Shown piece by piece: positions 8,146 to 16,015 of a stretch of 64,000 nucleotides of DNA (the first letter of the stretch is position 1; every line of letters starts with the position of its first letter). The position numbers and the translations under genes are program-made. Under the pieces are notes generated by a model. That model made no database searches. It saw only the letters and a program-made list of their open reading frames with translations, and was not told the origin of the DNA. This DNA comes from an uncultured Bacteroides sp. (lineage in GTDB: Bacteria; Bacteroidota; Bacteroidia; Bacteroidales; Bacteroidaceae): assembly GCF_963677945.1 (NCBI RefSeq), contig NZ_OY782578.1, forward strand, positions 2,571,258 through 2,635,257, in the 5' to 3' direction.

Positions 8146-10248
8146 ATGGACCAATACGATTTAGAAAATCAAGTGAAGGAATATCGGATTAAGAATTTGA
8201 TATTCCTTTTTCTATTGTTAATTCTAACACCTGTAAATGCTCAGATAATAAACGTACGTGGAACTGTTCTTAATGAAGCAGGAGAGCCTGTTGTCCGAGT
8301 GAACGTTACAAACGTAAAAGATAATTTATCTGTGAGCACCAATGAGGATGGACAATATACCATCAAGGTAAAGAACAACGGACAGCTTAAGTTTACCCAT
8401 ATGAATTATGGCACAGAGACTGTGGATGTAAAAGGACAGCTGAAAATCAATGTTGTCATGAAGAAAAAGGCACAAATGATTCAGGAAATTGTTGTTAGCG
8501 GGAAATTAAAAAAGAAAAAAGATCCGGTTATTGAACCTACTAATATTGAAATTCATGGTAATTGGGCTATTATAAGAACCTCTATCAGTCCTAATGTGAG
8601 GTTTGCTTCAGATAATCGTTTGGTTATGCAACCTTACGTATTCAATGAAACAAAGAATAAAAAGTATTTTCTTAAACCAATTTCTTTGGATGGGCGAGAA
8701 TATAATATCACTCAGACACGTATGTATGATTTTGATATTAAACACGATCCGCTTGCTGATTTTATAGTAAAGAAAGAAGGGAAGCGGATTCCATACGTGG
8801 ATTCTCTTTATATGGATAACTCTAATGATTCCTGGCGTTGTGATGCAGTTCAATCGGTAGAGGATTATAATCGTATTCTTTATAGCGATACAGCGATAAT
8901 AGCCAAAGGCTTAGTGAATCCTTTGAAATTCCTGAAGTTTAAATTTGGTGGTGAACTATTGAGCGATTCTACCCTATTCCCTTTAGATGAACCTCAGCTA
9001 CGAGATGACAGAGATGAAATGCGTCTTAAATTCCCTCTTGGAAAGTCAAATTTGGATCTTCAGGATTCTGCTACTGTAAAGGATCTTAATTTGTTGAAAG
9101 CCAAGCTTAAGGAACTTGAAACTAATCCGGATGCGCAACTTACCTCTTTTGAAATTAACGGTTATGCCTCTCCTGAGGGTAATTATGAAAGAAACAAGAA
9201 GCTGGCTTCAGAGCGTATGGGTATTGCCATGAAGGAGATTTTGAGTGTTCTTTCGGAAGGCACACGTTCGAATGTTACTCTTAAAAAAACATCAGATGTA
9301 GACGATTGGAAGAGTGTTGCCGATTTGATGTATAAGGACTCTTTAACCACTCAAGCCAATGAGATTAAGGATATTATTCAGAAGTATCCGAAAAGTATTG
9401 ATACACAGGGAAGAAAGATTCTTAAACTTCCTTATTTCAAAACCATAGCAGAGAAATATCTGCCTAAACTCCGTAAGGTTGAGTATTACTTTTCTTTTAA
9501 GGTCTATCGTTCTTTAACAGCTCAGGAAATCAGAGAGTTGTATGAAAAGAACTATAAGGATCTCACCAAGTTTGAATTCTTCAAGCTTTATAGAAGTGAA
9601 AAAGATTCATTAAAAAGTGAAATGATAATCAGACGGGCACTCGAGGTATATCCTAAATTCACAGCTGCAGCCTGTGATCTTTCGGCTCTTTGTTTGAGAA
9701 GAGGGGCTGGTGACTCTAAAATATTAGAACACTTTCTTGGTGAGAAAGCGCCTGAACAAGTTAATCTCAATCAGCTTGCTACATTGTTGTACGAAAGACA
9801 ATTTTCCAAGGCCGATTCACTTGTTGATTTTATTGCAGACAATGAGAAAACGCGTCAGATAAGAGCGTATACAGATGTGCTGAATCATCGTTTTAATGAT
9901 GAAAATTTTGAAATAGTCAAGTCTTCTGGCAAACTGAATGAGGTGGTGCTACTTTTGGCTATGAAAAGAAATAATACAGCTTATAAAGAGTCAAAAGCAC
10001 TAACGGATGATACTGCTGAGAATCTTTATATAAAAGCTATTTGTGCAAACCGTGCATCAAAAGAGGCTGCTGACATAAACTCTAATGCAATGTTGTATAT
10101 GGAAGCTATGGATTTACTGAAAGCTGCCATTGAAAAAGATCCTTCCTATAATCGTATAGCAGAAAATGATGCTGACATCATTGACTTGCTGAAAGATGTT
10201 GTTTCTCAAAATAATAAGAAAAATACATCTATGAAAGACGGAGAGTGA
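8146..10248 (+). CDS. envelope protein: CarboxypepD, OmpA-like and TPR regions
   Basis: The 700-residue exported protein has a charged N-terminal extension and a hydrophobic signal segment (about 17-32, ending VNAQ). A carboxypeptidase-regulatory-like beta domain follows (about 35-110). Residues about 305-370 resemble the peptidoglycan-binding OmpA fold (FEINGYASPEG, then NKKLASERM). The C-terminal third is helical and repeat-like (about 470-690), consistent with TPRs. It is the first gene of an operon with the five-unit barrel protein (43 bp gap) and the DUF3575 gene. In Bacteroides, DUF3575 genes often neighbour OmpA/TPR proteins of fimbria-like loci, so an envelope scaffold that anchors to peptidoglycan is a reasonable inference. 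Confidence 0.75.
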   Translation: MDQYDLENQVKEYRIKNLIFLFLLLILTPVNAQIINVRGTVLNEAGEPVVRVNVTNVKDNLSVSTNEDGQYTIKVKNNGQLKFTHMNYGTETVDVKGQLKINVVMKKKAQMIQEIVVSGKLKKKKDPVIEPTNIEIHGNWAIIRTSISPNVRFASDNRLVMQPYVFNETKNKKYFLKPISLDGREYNITQTRMYDFDIKHDPLADFIVKKEGKRIPYVDSLYMDNSNDSWRCDAVQSVEDYNRILYSDTAIIAKGLVNPLKFLKFKFGGELLSDSTLFPLDEPQLRDDRDEMRLKFPLGKSNLDLQDSATVKDLNLLKAKLKELETNPDAQLTSFEINGYASPEGNYERNKKLASERMGIAMKEILSVLSEGTRSNVTLKKTSDVDDWKSVADLMYKDSLTTQANEIKDIIQKYPKSIDTQGRKILKLPYFKTIAEKYLPKLRKVEYYFSFKVYRSLTAQEIRELYEKNYKDLTKFEFFKLYRSEKDSLKSEMIIRRALEVYPKFTAAACDLSALCLRRGAGDSKILEHFLGEKAPEQVNLNQLATLLYERQFSKADSLVDFIADNEKTRQIRAYTDVLNHRFNDENFEIVKSSGKLNEVVLLLAMKRNNTAYKESKALTDDTAENLYIKAICANRASKEAADINSNAMLYMEAMDLLKAAIEKDPSYNRIAENDADIIDLLKDVVSQNNKKNTSMKDGE

Positions 10249-10291
10249 TAAATAGGAATTATAAAATTGCCATGATAAAACTAACTATTAC

Positions 10292-13120
10292 ATGATATCA
10301 ATACAATACAAGCACAAAAAAATACTTTCTGCAATAATACTACTATTTGTACTGACCAATATTGGTGCACAGAACAAAGGATCATATATAGATTATCAAA
10401 AGTACAGGTTACAAAAAGTTCCAAAATTTAAGAGTTTTGAAGGGAATGATTCTATCAGTCATTCTTTTTTTCAGATTTATGGGGGCTCATCGTTTGCTTT
10501 AGTTCCGGGCATTACAAATGGAATTAAGTATCCCGGTGCGGAACTTGGAGTGTCTTTAGGTCAATGGTTTACACCCATTCATGGAGCTCGACTGAGCCTG
10601 TTTGGTAAATATTACAATGCATATCCTCTAGGTGAGCTTGTTAGGGTAAAGGGAGTGGGCGTCAGCCTGGATTATTTAATGAACTTATCTGCTTTAGCAA
10701 AAGATTTTAATGCTGGCAGAAAGTTTGAATTGCTGGGCATTGCCGGTGGTGAATATTTGTTCCCTCAATTCGAAAAAGGATATAATGGATCATATGGTTT
10801 CCGAGCCGGACTGCAGGCACGTTATGCGTTGAATTATGGAAGTGTATTCTTTATTGAACCTCGTATTGGTATTTATTCAGATAATCTTGATTTTACTGAT
10901 AGCTGGCGTGATTATAACATTGCTGGTTCTTTAGTGGCTGGTATCGAATTTAGAACTACTCCCAGGAACAAACGCTACACGGATAAGTTCCATTCATCAT
11001 CATTCAGGAATAATGTATTTCTGTTTTCTGGTTTAGGCATTGGTGGACTAATTGCACCAGGATGTTCTGATCTTGACAGATATGCCGGAGGTAATTTCTT
11101 TGCTGGCTTAGGGAAATGGTTTTCCCCGTATTCTGGTGCGAGGCTGACTGGTAAAGCTGCTGTATTTAAATATCCGGTAACAAAAAATAAGGTAAAGGCA
11201 CTTGGCTTGCAGGCAGATTATCTACTGAATCTAAGTAATGTGTTTTATGGATATGATGCCAGTAGATTTTTTAATCTTACTGCTGTAACCGGATTTAATT
11301 ACGATTATCTTGGAAATTCAAAAGATCAAAACTTATTTGGTGTGGGTGCTGGTTTAAAAGCGTCTTTCAAACTTTCTGATGAGTTCTGCTTCTTTTTGGA
11401 ACCGCGTGTAAATTACTATCCTGGTCAATACTATGCAACAGGTTTGAATGGTGAATATCATAGTCGCGCAAATTTTATGATTAATGCAGGATTTGAATTA
11501 AATTCTAATCCACAGAAATTGAGTTCTCCAAAGGAAAAAATGGAAAATAGCAGTTTGACGGATAATACTTTTATAGGTATTGCTTACGGATTTAATTCAC
11601 CGATGAAGCAAGCTGCATTTTATAAAAACAATGTGAATCCCAGAGCTGCTTTATATGTAGGAAAATGGTTTACCGGAATTTCAGGATTGAGATTGTCTGC
11701 TGACTTGGGAAAACTATGGAAAAGTGATAAACAACCAGAAGCTAAAATTGCTACGGTTGGTGTTGATTATCTGTTTAATATAACCTCTTTGATGAATGGA
11801 TACGATCGAGGCCGGAAATTTGATTTGATAGGTACTGCTGGTGCAAATCTGGCTTTCCGTTCTTCTTCGCTTAATCATAAAACATACCTGGGAGGTGAAG
11901 TCTCTTTGCAAGGATTGTGGAATGTTACTCCATCGTTTGGTCTATTTTTAGAACCTCAGTTACGTTTATACTCAGACAACTTTGCTGAAAGGAGTATTCA
12001 TTTTGCAAAGATGGACGGGGTATTGGCACTTATGGGAGGTGTAAATTTACGATTAAAAGATTGTAGTGCGAAACAAAAGCATTTATTCAAGAATGGTAAT
12101 AGAAACAACTCTTATTTTGCTTTTTCTGCAGGAACCAATTTTCTGGCTACTCACATAAAACGTGCCAACGCTTTTGGCTTTTCGGGACAGATGGCATTTG
12201 GTAAATGGATTAATCCTGTTGCAGGATGGAGACTGGGTATGAATGGAGAATACAGGCAAGAAAATGCTTTGAAGTATCTGTATGGTGGTGCTGAGGCTGA
12301 TTACATGTTGAGTTTATCAACTATGGCATTTGGTTACGATCCTGATAGAAGGTTGAACTTAAATGCATTTGTCGGACTAAATGCCGGTGTTGATTACGAA
12401 CGTCGGTCATTGGATTTTGTTCCTGGTATAAGTGCCGGAGGACAAGTGGTTTTCAAAGCATCTCCCACTGTTGATTTATTTATAGAACCCAAAGCAACCT
12501 TACGTAGCAGATTTAGAAATAATGGTGCAAAAGATGTGATGAACGTTCAGATTGGTTTGAACTATAAATTATCTTCAGAGAAAATAGCTTATGCACAAGA
12601 TTTTGCTAAAGATGATCATTCCAAGTATTTTGTTTCCGCAAGTCTGGGCGTAGGCGGATATGGCGGATCGTTTAACAATGGAAATCTTAAGGCAAAAGAT
12701 TTATCGGGAATGTACACATTAGCTATAGGTAAGAGGATATCGCCAGTTTCTTATTTCCGGTTAGGGTTGAATAGAAAGGAACTGAACAATGCTTCAAGTT
12801 CGGATGTGGAAGTGACTGCTTTTAATGCCGATTATATGGCTAACTTAACAACAATTGCTGCAGGATATGACAAGGATAGAAAGCTGGAGTTCCTGGGAGT
12901 CGTTGGTACTAGTATTAATTTAGCTTCCAAAAAAGGATTTGATTTAACTATTCCGCTGGGACTGAAATTGGGAGTTCAGGCTAAAATCGGATTATCCAGG
13001 AAGATTGATCTTACTTTGGAACCGACACTTGATCTCTATAACAAGTCTATAGATAAAAGCTACAACCGACGTGGAAGGGCAACTGGAGAATTTAAGGTGG
13101 GTATTAATTACAATTTATGA
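10292..13120 (+). CDS. five-unit tandem beta-barrel-like outer membrane protein
   Basis: The 942-residue protein starts with a signal peptide (about 1-26, ending NIGAQ). The rest is five tandem copies of a 171-187 residue unit starting near 59, 246, 428, 608 and 779. Every unit repeats the same landmarks: a glycine-rich first strand, a G-K/Q-W-F/I/S-x-P motif followed by R-L, a DYLxNL...GYD..RKF-type motif, an L/I-E-P strand followed by Y, and a final aromatic strand (AGIEF, INAGFEL, VQIGLNY, KVGINYNL). Each unit looks like a small outer-membrane barrel or half-barrel. The stop codon overlaps the start of the DUF3575 gene (ATGA), which indicates translational coupling. I do not recognise a named family, and the function is unknown. 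Confidence 0.8.
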   Translation: MISIQYKHKKILSAIILLFVLTNIGAQNKGSYIDYQKYRLQKVPKFKSFEGNDSISHSFFQIYGGSSFALVPGITNGIKYPGAELGVSLGQWFTPIHGARLSLFGKYYNAYPLGELVRVKGVGVSLDYLMNLSALAKDFNAGRKFELLGIAGGEYLFPQFEKGYNGSYGFRAGLQARYALNYGSVFFIEPRIGIYSDNLDFTDSWRDYNIAGSLVAGIEFRTTPRNKRYTDKFHSSSFRNNVFLFSGLGIGGLIAPGCSDLDRYAGGNFFAGLGKWFSPYSGARLTGKAAVFKYPVTKNKVKALGLQADYLLNLSNVFYGYDASRFFNLTAVTGFNYDYLGNSKDQNLFGVGAGLKASFKLSDEFCFFLEPRVNYYPGQYYATGLNGEYHSRANFMINAGFELNSNPQKLSSPKEKMENSSLTDNTFIGIAYGFNSPMKQAAFYKNNVNPRAALYVGKWFTGISGLRLSADLGKLWKSDKQPEAKIATVGVDYLFNITSLMNGYDRGRKFDLIGTAGANLAFRSSSLNHKTYLGGEVSLQGLWNVTPSFGLFLEPQLRLYSDNFAERSIHFAKMDGVLALMGGVNLRLKDCSAKQKHLFKNGNRNNSYFAFSAGTNFLATHIKRANAFGFSGQMAFGKWINPVAGWRLGMNGEYRQENALKYLYGGAEADYMLSLSTMAFGYDPDRRLNLNAFVGLNAGVDYERRSLDFVPGISAGGQVVFKASPTVDLFIEPKATLRSRFRNNGAKDVMNVQIGLNYKLSSEKIAYAQDFAKDDHSKYFVSASLGVGGYGGSFNNGNLKAKDLSGMYTLAIGKRISPVSYFRLGLNRKELNNASSSDVEVTAFNADYMANLTTIAAGYDKDRKLEFLGVVGTSINLASKKGFDLTIPLGLKLGVQAKIGLSRKIDLTLEPTLDLYNKSIDKSYNRRGRATGEFKVGINYNL

Positions 13121-13689
13121 AAACGAATATGTTAGCATCATTATTAAATAGAAATCTTGGTAAATTGCTTGTTGTTTTATCTTTGCTTTCATGTGGAACT
13201 ATAGTTATGGCACAAAGAATAGCCCTGAAAACCAATACACTTTATTGGGCAACATTATCTCCAAATGTAGAAGCCGAGTTCCGTCTTTCCAGGCACTTTA
13301 CTTTGGATTTGGGCGCAACAGCCAATTTCTCCACAAAGATTGATGACAACAAGTTGAAATTCTTGCAAGTTGCGCCCGAATTACGTTATTGGTTCAGTCG
13401 CCCTATGGCGCGTCATTATGTGGGGCTTACCACATTTGCAGCCAATTATAACCTTAGGCTAGGCAATACTTGTTATGATGGTGATGCTGTTGCAGCAGGT
13501 TTTACTTATGGTTTTGATTGGGTTATCAGTCACAGATGGAACATAGAGACTTATGTTGGAGCTGGTTTATTAAAATATCGTTGTTTTGAGTATGTCAATG
13601 GTGATGTAAAACCACTTTCTCTCAATACAGATAAAACAATGTTAGCTCCTTTAAAATTAGGAGTATCTATCTCTTATTTGTTGTTCTAA
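13117..13689 (+). CDS. DUF3575 outer membrane protein
   Basis: The 190-residue protein has a signal peptide (about 1-32, ending TIVMAQ). The mature domain starts RIALKTNTLYWATLSPNVEA, the typical opening of DUF3575, and alternates aromatic beta strands to the end (LGVSISYLLF), as in an eight-stranded outer membrane barrel. DUF3575 genes in Bacteroidales commonly lie in loci for surface fimbriae, but no fimbrillin gene is present here. It overlaps the upstream gene by four bases and is the last gene of the operon. A hairpin-like sequence near 13746-13779 may end the transcript. Confidence 0.85.
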   Translation: MKTNMLASLLNRNLGKLLVVLSLLSCGTIVMAQRIALKTNTLYWATLSPNVEAEFRLSRHFTLDLGATANFSTKIDDNKLKFLQVAPELRYWFSRPMARHYVGLTTFAANYNLRLGNTCYDGDAVAAGFTYGFDWVISHRWNIETYVGAGLLKYRCFEYVNGDVKPLSLNTDKTMLAPLKLGVSISYLLF

Positions 13690-13836
13690 AATTAAAGCTG
13701 CGTTTTTCAATATGTGAAGAGTCGTTATAGGCAAAATACTTCCCTAAGGGGTTTTTGTGGTATTCACAAATAACCTCTTTATTGATTTCTTAGAATATAT
13801 TTCTATGAGAATAAGTTGTATTTTATTGAAGCTTTA

Positions 13837-14172
13837 TTAGCTAATAGTTGAAATAATGATAAAGGTAATGATGAATGCCACTAATGCAAATAAAGCTATG
13901 TATCTTGTAGAAAGAATATTTTCAGGATTTTCATTGAATACACCTTTTTTAGCAAGTTCCATTCCTTTTTCACTAAGTTTGTATATCTCCCAGCCAAAAT
14001 TGCTATCCACAGCATTTGAGGTCATGTAGCCATATGCAGATAAAATGTGAGTTACTTCAGAAGCAATCTTATCTTTATTATTTGTAAACTTTAGCACAGA
14101 TAAGTTGATACTTCCTCCATTTTTATAGGCCAATTTAATAATTTTAGCAGCTTCCTTTTGCGGTGAGTTCAT
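13837..14172 (-). CDS. small membrane-anchored protein with winged-helix-like N-terminus
   Basis: The 111-residue protein has an N-terminal helical domain (about 1-75) with the pattern of a winged-helix fold: KEAAKIIKLAYKNGG, an SEVTHILSAYGYM helix and a KLSEKGMELAKKG wing-like end. A single C-terminal transmembrane helix (about 89-109) follows. That arrangement suggests a small tail-anchored cytoplasmic-facing protein, but DNA binding is unproven. It stands alone and converges with the DUF3575 operon. I do not recognise a named family. Confidence 0.65.
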   Translation of the reverse strand: MNSPQKEAAKIIKLAYKNGGSINLSVLKFTNNKDKIASEVTHILSAYGYMTSNAVDSNFGWEIYKLSEKGMELAKKGVFNENPENILSTRYIALFALVAFIITFIIISTIS

Positions 14173-14478
14173 AGTTTTGCAATTAATAAGGTTTTGTTTT
14201 GTAAATGTATGTTATTTATTTGAAAATTAAAAGAAAATTGAGAAAATATTTTGTGTTTGGAAATATTAAATAAATCTATGAATTATAATTTAAAACAATT
14301 GGCATATTACAATTCTGTTAATTTTATCTCTTTTAGACTATCAGTTTAAAGCTTTTTTATGTTTATCAAAAATGATTAGTTTATAGATAGTTTACGAATA
14401 TTTGTGAATAAACTAATGACCTACTGTGCTATATTGCTATCTATTGACCATATTCATAGTTGCAAAAATAGTGCATAA
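14173..14478. other. intergenic region next to a gene remnant
   Basis: About 306 AT-rich bases with no supported gene. An in-frame TAA at 14476-14478 closes the reading frame of the downstream transferase remnant. No recognisable 5' part of that gene can be seen here in any frame. Confidence 0.5.
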
Positions 14479-14892
14479 TTAAATTATATTTATGAGTTTG
14501 GCTCTTTCCTGGCTTTTCTGGGAGTGAGATTCTTAATGAATATGCCTGGTCATTACGAGATGTTTAATTCTCCGGTTATCATTTCTCTTTCAGCATTATT
14601 TATTCCCTTGTTCGATGCCTTAAGAGTTATGTTGGGACGAGCATTTGCCGGTAAGTCTATGTTTATGCCTGACAGAAGACATATTCATCATAAATTGCTT
14701 GATTTGGGCTTTTCACATCGTAAAGTAATGATTAGTCTGGTAATTTGTGCTGGTCTGTTAGTTCTTGCTAATGTTATTCTTCAATCATTGATGGATATTA
14801 ATCTTGTTTTTGCTTTTGATATGATTGTCTGGATTGGATCTGTACAGATAATAAATGCAATGTTGAGAAGAAAAGAAAATCAGTCTAATTAG
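14479..14892 (+). pseudogene. truncated undecaprenyl-phosphate sugar-1-phosphate transferase (WecA/TagO type)
   Basis: The frame encodes only the C-terminal third of a polyprenyl-phosphate sugar-1-phosphate transferase. It has the cytoplasmic loop PLFDALRVMLGRAFAGKS, the diagnostic DRRHIHHKLLDLG histidine motif, and the final transmembrane helices. Homology can be read back to about GSFLAFLGVRF (14497 onward), then stops; an in-frame TAA lies at 14476. Intact enzymes have about 320-380 residues, and the catalytic aspartate motifs are in the missing part. A GTG at 14524 could still start a 122-residue peptide, but it would be inactive. I call it a 5'-deleted remnant. Confidence 0.85.
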
Positions 14893-14954
14893 ACTATAGG
14901 TTTTCCATTAAATGAGTTAACTGGTAAAAGCAAACAAATAAACTTGAATAAATT

Positions 14955-15008
14955 TACCCCGACATCCTTATAAGATATTTGTCTTGTATGAATGTCGGGG
15001 TATTCTTT
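14955..15008 (+). terminator. intrinsic terminator
   Basis: TACCCCGACAT (14955-14965) pairs perfectly with ATGTCGGGGTA (14992-15002) and is followed by TTCTTTTC. It lies about 60 bases after the transferase remnant. Confidence 0.8.
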
Positions 15009-15057
15009 TCTAATAAAAATAAAGTTCTCTGCTGAAAGGTTGTAACAATATATATTA

Positions 15058-15065
15058 TACTTTTG
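15058..15065 (+). promoter_or_regulatory. candidate -7 box TAnnTTTG
   Basis: TACTTTTG fits the Bacteroidetes -7 element and lies 33 bases before the ATG of the flavodoxin/ferredoxin gene. No TTTG at the usual upstream distance was found. Confidence 0.45.
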
Positions 15066-15097
15066 CGTCTGTATAATTTAAGCAAACAATATAATTT

Positions 15098-15862
15098 ATG
15101 ATATTCTATTTTTCGGGAACTGGAAATTCAAAATGGATAGCCAGTAAAGTGGCTACTTATCAGAAAGAAAAGCTGATTTCCATTGCAGAGGAGATGATTG
15201 ATCTAACTAATTCATTTCAATATTCTTTAGAAGATTCCGAAATGGTAGGTTTTGTTTTTCCTGTTTATTCATGGGCACCACCGGCCATAGTTATGGAGTT
15301 TATTAAAAAGATAAGCTTTACTAACTATAACAACCAATATATCTTTTTTATCTGTTCTTGTGGCGATGAAACCGGACTCACACAGAAAATTATGAATGAG
15401 ATTGTCTGTAAGAAGGAGTGGAGCTGGAAAGCGGGCTTTTCGATGATTATGCCCAATAATTATGTCTCTTTACCAGGCTTTGATACCGATCCTAAAGAAC
15501 TGGAACAGAAAAAACTGGATGATTCGGTTGTGGAAATAAAACGGATAAACGAGATTCTGGCCAATCGTACAGAAAACTGTTTTGAGTGCAAAAAGGGCAG
15601 CTTTGCTTTTTTAAAGAGCAGGATAATAAATCCGTTGTTTAACAAATACCAGGTTACGGCTAAGCCTTTCCATGCAACGGATGATTGCATCTCTTGTGGA
15701 TTGTGTGAAAAGCATTGTCCAATGCACAATGTGAAAGTTGAAGGTAAACCTGTTTGGGGAGATAACTGCACTTCATGTCTGGCTTGTTATCATATTTGTC
15801 CCCGTCATGCCATTCATTACGGAAAAGCTACATTAAAAAAGCATCAGTATTTTCATCCTTAG
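15098..15862 (+). CDS. EFR1-type flavodoxin/ferredoxin fusion protein
   Basis: The 254-residue cytoplasmic protein joins an N-terminal flavodoxin-like domain (about 1-150, with the FMN loop YFSGTGNSKW at 4-13) to a C-terminal bacterial ferredoxin domain. The latter carries two 4Fe-4S motifs, CISCGLCEKHCP and CTSCLACYHICP. This is the EFR1 family architecture, found mostly in anaerobes. It probably shuttles electrons between low-potential donors and an unknown acceptor. It stands alone and ends in a nested hairpin shared with the convergent protease gene. Confidence 0.9.
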   Translation: MIFYFSGTGNSKWIASKVATYQKEKLISIAEEMIDLTNSFQYSLEDSEMVGFVFPVYSWAPPAIVMEFIKKISFTNYNNQYIFFICSCGDETGLTQKIMNEIVCKKEWSWKAGFSMIMPNNYVSLPGFDTDPKELEQKKLDDSVVEIKRINEILANRTENCFECKKGSFAFLKSRIINPLFNKYQVTAKPFHATDDCISCGLCEKHCPMHNVKVEGKPVWGDNCTSCLACYHICPRHAIHYGKATLKKHQYFHP

Positions 15863-15886
15863 ATCAGTAGTTCGTGGATTTTAAAT

Positions 15887-15992
15887 AATAAACTGCCCTG
15901 TTTCACATTCTATACTTTTAAGTGACCCCAAAAAAGTTAGACTTAAAACTTTTGGGGTTATTTCGCTTTTTTGACTAACGGGGCAGTTTATT
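15887..15992. terminator. nested inverted repeat between convergent genes
   Basis: The outer arms AATAAACTGCCC (15887-15898) and GGGCAGTTTATT (15981-15992) are perfect. An inner hairpin pairs ACCCCAAAA (from 15925) with TTTTGGGGT (ending 15958). Convergent genes end at 15862 and 16016, so it probably terminates both. The inner GTGACCCCAAAAAAGTTAG (from 15922) resembles the ends of some IS3-type elements as I remember them, so a relic is possible. Confidence 0.6.
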
Positions 15993-16015
15993 TGGGTTAC
16001 TATATCCTCTGTTTT

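Noticed and set aside
15922-15990. Insertion sequence end.
   Set aside because: Only one IS-like end is seen, with no transposase and no target duplication; kept as a terminator with a possible relic.
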